From Orthonyx spaldingii (taxonomy: Eukaryota > Chordata > Aves > Passeriformes > Orthonychidae): 64,000 bases of DNA. The notes under the pieces are model-generated. The model had not been told where the DNA came from and did no database searches. It was given only the letters and a program-made list of their open reading frames with translations. Shown here in pieces: positions 58,502 through 64,000 of the stretch. Where the stretch lies: the NCBI GenBank assembly GCA_013397795.1, contig VZTJ01003867.1:632124-696123 (forward strand), read 5' to 3'. Both the position numbers and the translations under genes were made by a program. The first letter of the stretch is position 1; each line of letters starts with the position of its first letter.

Positions 58502-61312
58502 AAAACATGATGCATTCAGCTTTATCAGAGCAGAACTATGCATGAGTCCATGGAAATCAGATGCCCAGATGTTACTCCCTGGCACTCTGCATTCTGGCCC
58601 TGGGTTAACCACAACTTCTGTGAAGTGCACAGTGTTGACAAACTGGTAGGAATCTCCCATGGTGACAAGCAAATGCATAAAAAGAGATACATACAGAAAG
58701 AACCATCCCATAAAAATCAGACTTTGCACCTTGACTAAACAGAGATTCACATAACATAATTATCATACCAGGATTGAATCGCCTCGTAAATTAGATGTTA
58801 ATTTCTCCACATGTGGAGCAAAAATATTTAAATGAAATTGAAGAAAATCCATTCAGTCCTTTGTCAAAGATAAGTGGGAAGCTTTCCTTGGCAAATGAGG
58901 GAAGCCAAGTAACCTGTTTCCAAGTTTCCATTCAAACCCAGTAGTTTAAATTTCTCATTATTTAAGAAAAGACAAGCTCAAAGCTGTCTTTTATGTGAAC
59001 AGATGCTGCAATGTCTTCTTGAAGCTGCAGGCTTAGAGGCAGATTTTTCACGCAGCTGCAGAATGAAGTCAACAAGCCCACTCTGTTCCAGGGTTGCTAT
59101 TCAGAACCTTTTGGGCAGCAGTGAAAGAAGATCACATCAATTTCATGCTGGTTTTGCTGCTCCACAAAGATATGAGCAGCAGACAGAGACACGAATCACG
59201 CCTAGATGGCAGGGGAGAAAAATGTGTCAAACTCCTCAGGAAAACAAGGTATGGGAGATTTAATGCAGCACAACTTTTACAAATGCCTCTTTTACTCCAG
59301 GGTACTTTTGGTGCCATGGCACTGTTTCTGTAGCAGCCTCTGCTCTGGCTGAGTTACAGACACCGAGCTCCATGTGCAGTCAAGAACCATGAGGACCTCC
59401 TGGGTCCCTAGAATAGATTTGACAGACCTTGGCCTCTGTCCCCATCAGCAGCATTTCTCCCGTGGCCCATGTGTGTTCTCAGCATTGTGCCCTGCATCTG
59501 ACATTACTCCTGAACTACAATCCAACACACTTGTTAGACAATACGAATTTAATTGCAATAACAAGAGAAATTCCAGCTGCAGGTACAGAAAAACCTTTTC
59601 AGGCAGGCAGGGAAACAGGGTGCCCAGAGAGACTGTGCAGCTCCCATTTTTGAAGGTTTGGGCAGGTGGGAGCAAACTGGTGTGGCTCCAGCAAACCTGC
59701 TCTCACACCCCTCTGCAGGAGACCCTGGAGAAGGTGCAAGGCAAGCACAGATCTCCTTCCTCTCTGCTCATGTTCCATTGTAATTAGGCACGTTACAATC
59801 AACATTTACCATTCACTTGTTGGCAAGGTATGAGTCAGGAGACTTCAGCACGTTCCTTCCTAGAGAACAGGGATTAAACTATCAGATCCTTTCAGTGACA
59901 AGATAAGCAGCCAGTCTCCCAGGAAACAGATCTATTCCACAAGATGTTGAAGAGGACAGCTTTGTACTTCTATCACCAGCTCCTCGCTTGTTCAAGTACT
60001 TGTTACATGTTTATGCTGACAATTAACGTGCCCCACTGATCTGGACCCCAACTCAGCTTTCTCATTAGAGCCTGGACTCAACTCAGCACCACAGACTTGT
60101 TTCACGCTGGCTGTGGCTGCCACTGGGCCTTCTCTGCTCTTCCTGCACAAGTCCTGTGGGGTTGGTGAGGCTGCTCCCTACACCTGCCTTGCTGCCACCC
60201 TCAGCTGCTGGCTCACCCACACGGCACAGCAGCCTTTTCTGACTGCTCCCCATGGCAATCTCTCTTTTGAGCAAAACAGGAAGCTTAAATGGAACCTAAA
60301 ATAAAACCCAGCACCAATTTAGGAGTAAATAAGGTGAACTGGAAAAGTCCTTGATGAATGCAGTTCCCTCTCCCAGGTCCTTCTCCAAGCTCCATTAAGA
60401 AAGCATAAAATACAATCATATCTTAGGTACAGAACAATTCAGACAACTGGCCCATAAAAGCAACACTTAGAAAACGTAAAATCAAACTTCTCTGCAGCTT
60501 TCTTTACACTTCTCCTGCCTAGAAACCTGCTGCATGCCCCTACCACCTTGTACAATGAGTCAGATTCAGTAATCAGTAGGAAACAGAATTAGCAGTGAAG
60601 GCAAAGATATTCACGCAGTGCAATTTACAACAAGGCATCTGTCTGTGCATGAATTAGTATTTTCCTTAATTATCTGTAATAGGAAATCCCAAGATTCTCA
60701 GCTGGCCCTGTCACTCAATATTAACTACAGACTTGGAAAATGACACAAAAATAGAAAGGAAATTGAATCCTGCAGAGGCTGCAGTAGCACTTTACAAGGA
60801 ATGCAAATAGGGCTTCACTGGGAACAGGTTCACCGTTGGCATGGTGGGTCCCACTCCACTGCAGGGTTTGCCAACACAGCACACAACACAATGCAATGTG
60901 ACATTTGGTTAACTTGCAGCTCTCACACAGTGCAGAGACCACCAGAGATGGAAACACTGGTGAAAACAGCAAGTCCAGAGCAACACGTGATGGTCACCCA
61001 CCCATGCTCACCTTTAATGTGCAGTGGTTTGCCTTTTCAAAACTCTTGCACAAAAAGGAAGCAGGCACCCTGTCCCGTACTCATTGTTCATTCAGTCTGG
61101 TTCATCTGCTCCCTGTGCCTTTGGCATTCCACATCCACATCCATCTCTCTCTACCCCATTCTTTCCTAACTCTCCTGTATTTCCCCTGACATGTTAAAAG
61201 CAGAATGGATGGCACACCAATGCACTCATGCTACCTCTCCATCGCTGGACTCAGCTTTGATCCAGCTAGATACAGCTTTGCTCGTTGGCTAAATCAGCAG
61301 AAAGTTTAGGTT

Positions 61313-61346
61313 TTTTCTAAGACACTGGCCTTTTCTAAGACTGGCC
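61313..61346 (+). repeat. Short imperfect tandem duplication
   Basis: TTTTCTAAGACACTGGCC at 61313-61330 is followed at once by TTTTCTAAGACTGGCC, the same word lacking one AC. It is a local two-copy duplication of about 17 bases. Confidence 0.75.
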
Positions 61347-64000
61347 CAATGCACAGCACCACACACACCACACCATCAGATTTATTTGCTTCGTACAAGC
61401 CAGTAATTCAAATCAAGCCTACACCTTCTCGACAGCCAACAGTCCTCAGAGATTTATCACCAGATGACTGCAACTTACTCAAACATTACTTTACACCTAA
61501 AAAAAAATTCATTTTATAACAATATATTCCTACGTTAATCAAAAAAAGGGGTTTTTTCACCTCCGGAAAACTCCCACAAATATTTGATTTCTCTTTCAGG
61601 AGAGGAGTTAACTAATTATGTAATTATGTTAAAAATGAGCATAGTCAATCTTCTTGTAGAGAATTGCATTTACAGTCATTTACTTATTAACAGTGCATTG
61701 TGTCATGCTGACTGTGAATATCTAAATCCACTGCTTGCTCCCAACCTTTTCTGTTATATAATTTGTGGCTTGGAAAATGTCCATGTAGGTCCTGTCATAA
61801 ACCCATAACAGCTCCAAATATCAGTGAGATATTTGTGTAGTAGTGGGGCCTGAGGTTCGTAAATCTTTGGAATGAGGAGGGAAGTAACATGATCAGCATT
61901 TGCATTCAATTTTGGAAGTCTCAAATGTCTGCTGGTTGCTTTTAAAAAATATTTGATGCAGAATTTCAGAATTCATTTTTTTCCAGAAAACTGTCTTTGG
62001 TTTTCCTCCTTTGTGGGTGGTGGCATTGAGGAAGACACCTCTTCCCTTTTTCTTTGTGTGCTGTCCATTAATAGGGATGTCAGTCTTTTGGTGAGCAAAA
62101 CCTGCAGGAGACCTTTTCCATCTGCTTTGGGCTTTCAAAGGCCCTTCTTGCCTGAGTACAGCTGCTCTGCAGAGGAGTCCCTTTTTTGAACAGCTGGTTC
62201 CTGTGACAGACCTGCTTTACACATTTGCAATCCTCTCACATAAATATTATGTCAGAACCATTAGATTAATATATTTTGTGTCAATAAGTATTCCTTATAC
62301 AAGAGACATTTGATTTGACTTATTAGGCTTACAGCAGCACTTGCAGCTCTTTATTTTCTGTCTAAAGAATAAGAAAAACTCTGCAACAAAACATTCCTGC
62401 ACTGGAACAGCCTTTTCTCCTACATAAAATAGATAAAAGTATTTTGCTTTTCACATAGCTAAAGGGAAAGATAGCAACATGGCACAGTCACTGTGTTTCA
62501 TTACTTCCCATATTAATTTCTGGTGCTAGTTAGGGCTTTACTAAACAGTTTCTAAACTGCTGTCCCTTAGCAAAAGACAGTTCAACTAGATTTTGTTTTC
62601 CTGATGTAACCTGAAAAAACCCTGAATATCCTCTCATAACCTTTTTGAAACAAAGATATTTTTAGTTTAGAAGCTTCAGGCAAAAGATATTGAAAGGGAC
62701 CTATCAAGAGACTTATTTTGACAGTTCTTTTCATGCAAAAAAAACCCCCAGAATTTGCTTTTCATATCACTTGAAGATAGAATATTGGGTTTTGCACAGG
62801 CAAGATTGTCCATTCTCTGCCCAGTGCTCATGTCAATGTTCATGCAGGTTGCTTTCAGTAAGTAAGCTTCCCACACCACTAATGACTTTTCAGTCCCATT
62901 AGTCTGCTATGTATTATTGATTCCAGGCATTATTGATTAATGCTGTAAGTAGATTTATTTCTATTCCTAGAGCGTAAAGGATTGGCACCTCTGTGAGATG
63001 AATGGTGTCTTACTGCTTGTTTTGGTCAGTTCCATGCTCAGCCCTTCCCTTCCTCTGCTCTTGTCTGTCCCCTTTATTCTGTTTTTCTCTAGCTAGGTGC
63101 CTTCCATGCTCCTTCTCTGTAAGAGAAATCTGCACTAAACTTTGCAAAGTATGAGGCAGCACACAAGTGGGAAGCTCATGCATGTGCAGCAGTGTTTTTC
63201 CAAGGTAACAGGGTGGTGTTTCATGTGCATTGCTCCTTCCACAGCCCAGCTCTGCCCATGGCTGCTCCCGCTCCCCGGGGCTCACGGGCTGCTGCTGGCC
63301 CTGTGCAGGCTCTTCAGTCCTTGCAGCAGCTCCTTGTCCCACCACTCCCAGGTTCAGACTCCTCGTAGTGCCAGGTGTGTGGGATAACCTGGTGCTGGAT
63401 TTCTCACGATTCATCCAGGGCAATACAGTGCACTTCGGGTTTGTGCCCGAGCCCCACAAACCCAGATCCAGCTCTCCAATCTCTTCAATTCAAAGACTAT
63501 GGACTTTGGCTCCTTTTATCTTTATAACTAGTAACTTATTACACTGTGTGTGTTCCTCTAGCTATCACCTAGTCTGCACTTTTGAATTCCTTTGTATGTT
63601 GAAGACCTAAACTTCAGTCATCAGCACCTCTGCTTGGTACAAGTGATGTATCTTTGGCTCTTTTCTGCATGCTGTAGCTGTCTGATGGCTTATGTTCCTG
63701 GAGATACAGACATTTTACTCTTTAATAGAATATATAGATCATCACCTGCACTTTTAAGCCCCTCACTGTTTCTGTCGCACAGTTATAATAATTTGACTTC
63801 ATATTTCACTGTCAGCACTGATAATCTACACCACGCTTCAAAGTCAGGGTTTTTAAAGTATTTAAACGGTATTTTGGGGAAATCTTACTCAATACCAGGT
63901 TATCAAATGTCTGTGAGATTCAGTCAGTCAAGTTAATTCTCATTTTTGAGAATGTGCCACCTCCATCAGCTGTGGGACAGAAACACAAGCATCACATGCC

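Larger units (their letters stand above)
50611..64000. other. Intergenic DNA upstream of WAPL
   Basis: About 13.4 kb with no exon I can recognise on either strand. Only short frames without known protein are present. In mammals the next gene upstream is OPN4, read away from WAPL, but none of its transmembrane exons is seen. Small features are a GA microsatellite near 56425, T runs at 58092-58102 and 58487-58501, a CpG-bearing segment at about 56.73-56.88 kb and a GC-richer stretch at 63.23-63.47 kb. No transposable element family was identified. Confidence 0.7.

Noticed and set aside
63010..63459. Minus-strand frame of 149 codons near the right edge
   Set aside because: It contains no recognisable domain and is explained by the local GC-rich stretch.
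1..64000. Search for CRISPR arrays, bacterial operons, tRNA or rRNA genes
   Set aside because: The window is vertebrate genomic DNA. The only regular tandem array has no spacers. I saw no cloverleaf or rRNA sequence beyond isolated box-like words.

Overview
The window is vertebrate nuclear DNA, most likely from a bird and possibly a songbird. Three things point that way: one large gene with short conserved exons and 1-13 kb introns, no LINE-1-, Alu- or CR1-like copy that I could recognise by eye, and frequent G/T-rich and A-rich simple runs. The bird call is an inference from texture. The vertebrate call is firm because of the protein.

One protein-coding gene is present. It is WAPL (wings apart-like, the cohesin release factor), on the minus strand, with its 5' end near 49-50.5 kb and its 3' part running off the left edge. 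I could place ten coding exons, numbered 2 to 11 on the assumption of a single noncoding exon 1. From 5' to 3' they are 46605-46104, 35653-34607, 28847-28732, 15937-15842, 12841-12689, 12439-12303, 10291-10180, 5120-4893, 1726-1615 and 632 to about 531. All junctions keep phase, all have GT-AG borders, and no stop interrupts the frame. Together they encode about 868 residues. These include the N-terminal YSR motif, the three FGF motifs that contact PDS5 and cohesin, and the first half of the C-terminal WAPL helical-repeat domain. The last roughly 320 residues (by comparison with about 1190 in mammals) lie outside the window.

The promoter region is a CpG island at about 49.38-50.61 kb. Inside it is a 34-bp minisatellite with 18 identical copies and two diverged ones, next to an ambiguous base. 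One diverged edge copy matches the promoter motif ACTAYRNNNCCCR bound by ZNF143/THAP11, so the array looks like an amplified promoter element. The first, noncoding exon must lie in or near this island, but I could not fix its ends.

From 50.6 to 64 kb the sequence is intergenic, and I recognise no gene in it. In mammals the gene upstream of WAPL is OPN4, but no opsin exon is visible here. The most interesting signals besides the array are splice-related: exon 6 begins with GTAAGG right after its acceptor AG, which would rebuild a donor site, and two intronic sites have the same recursive-splice layout.
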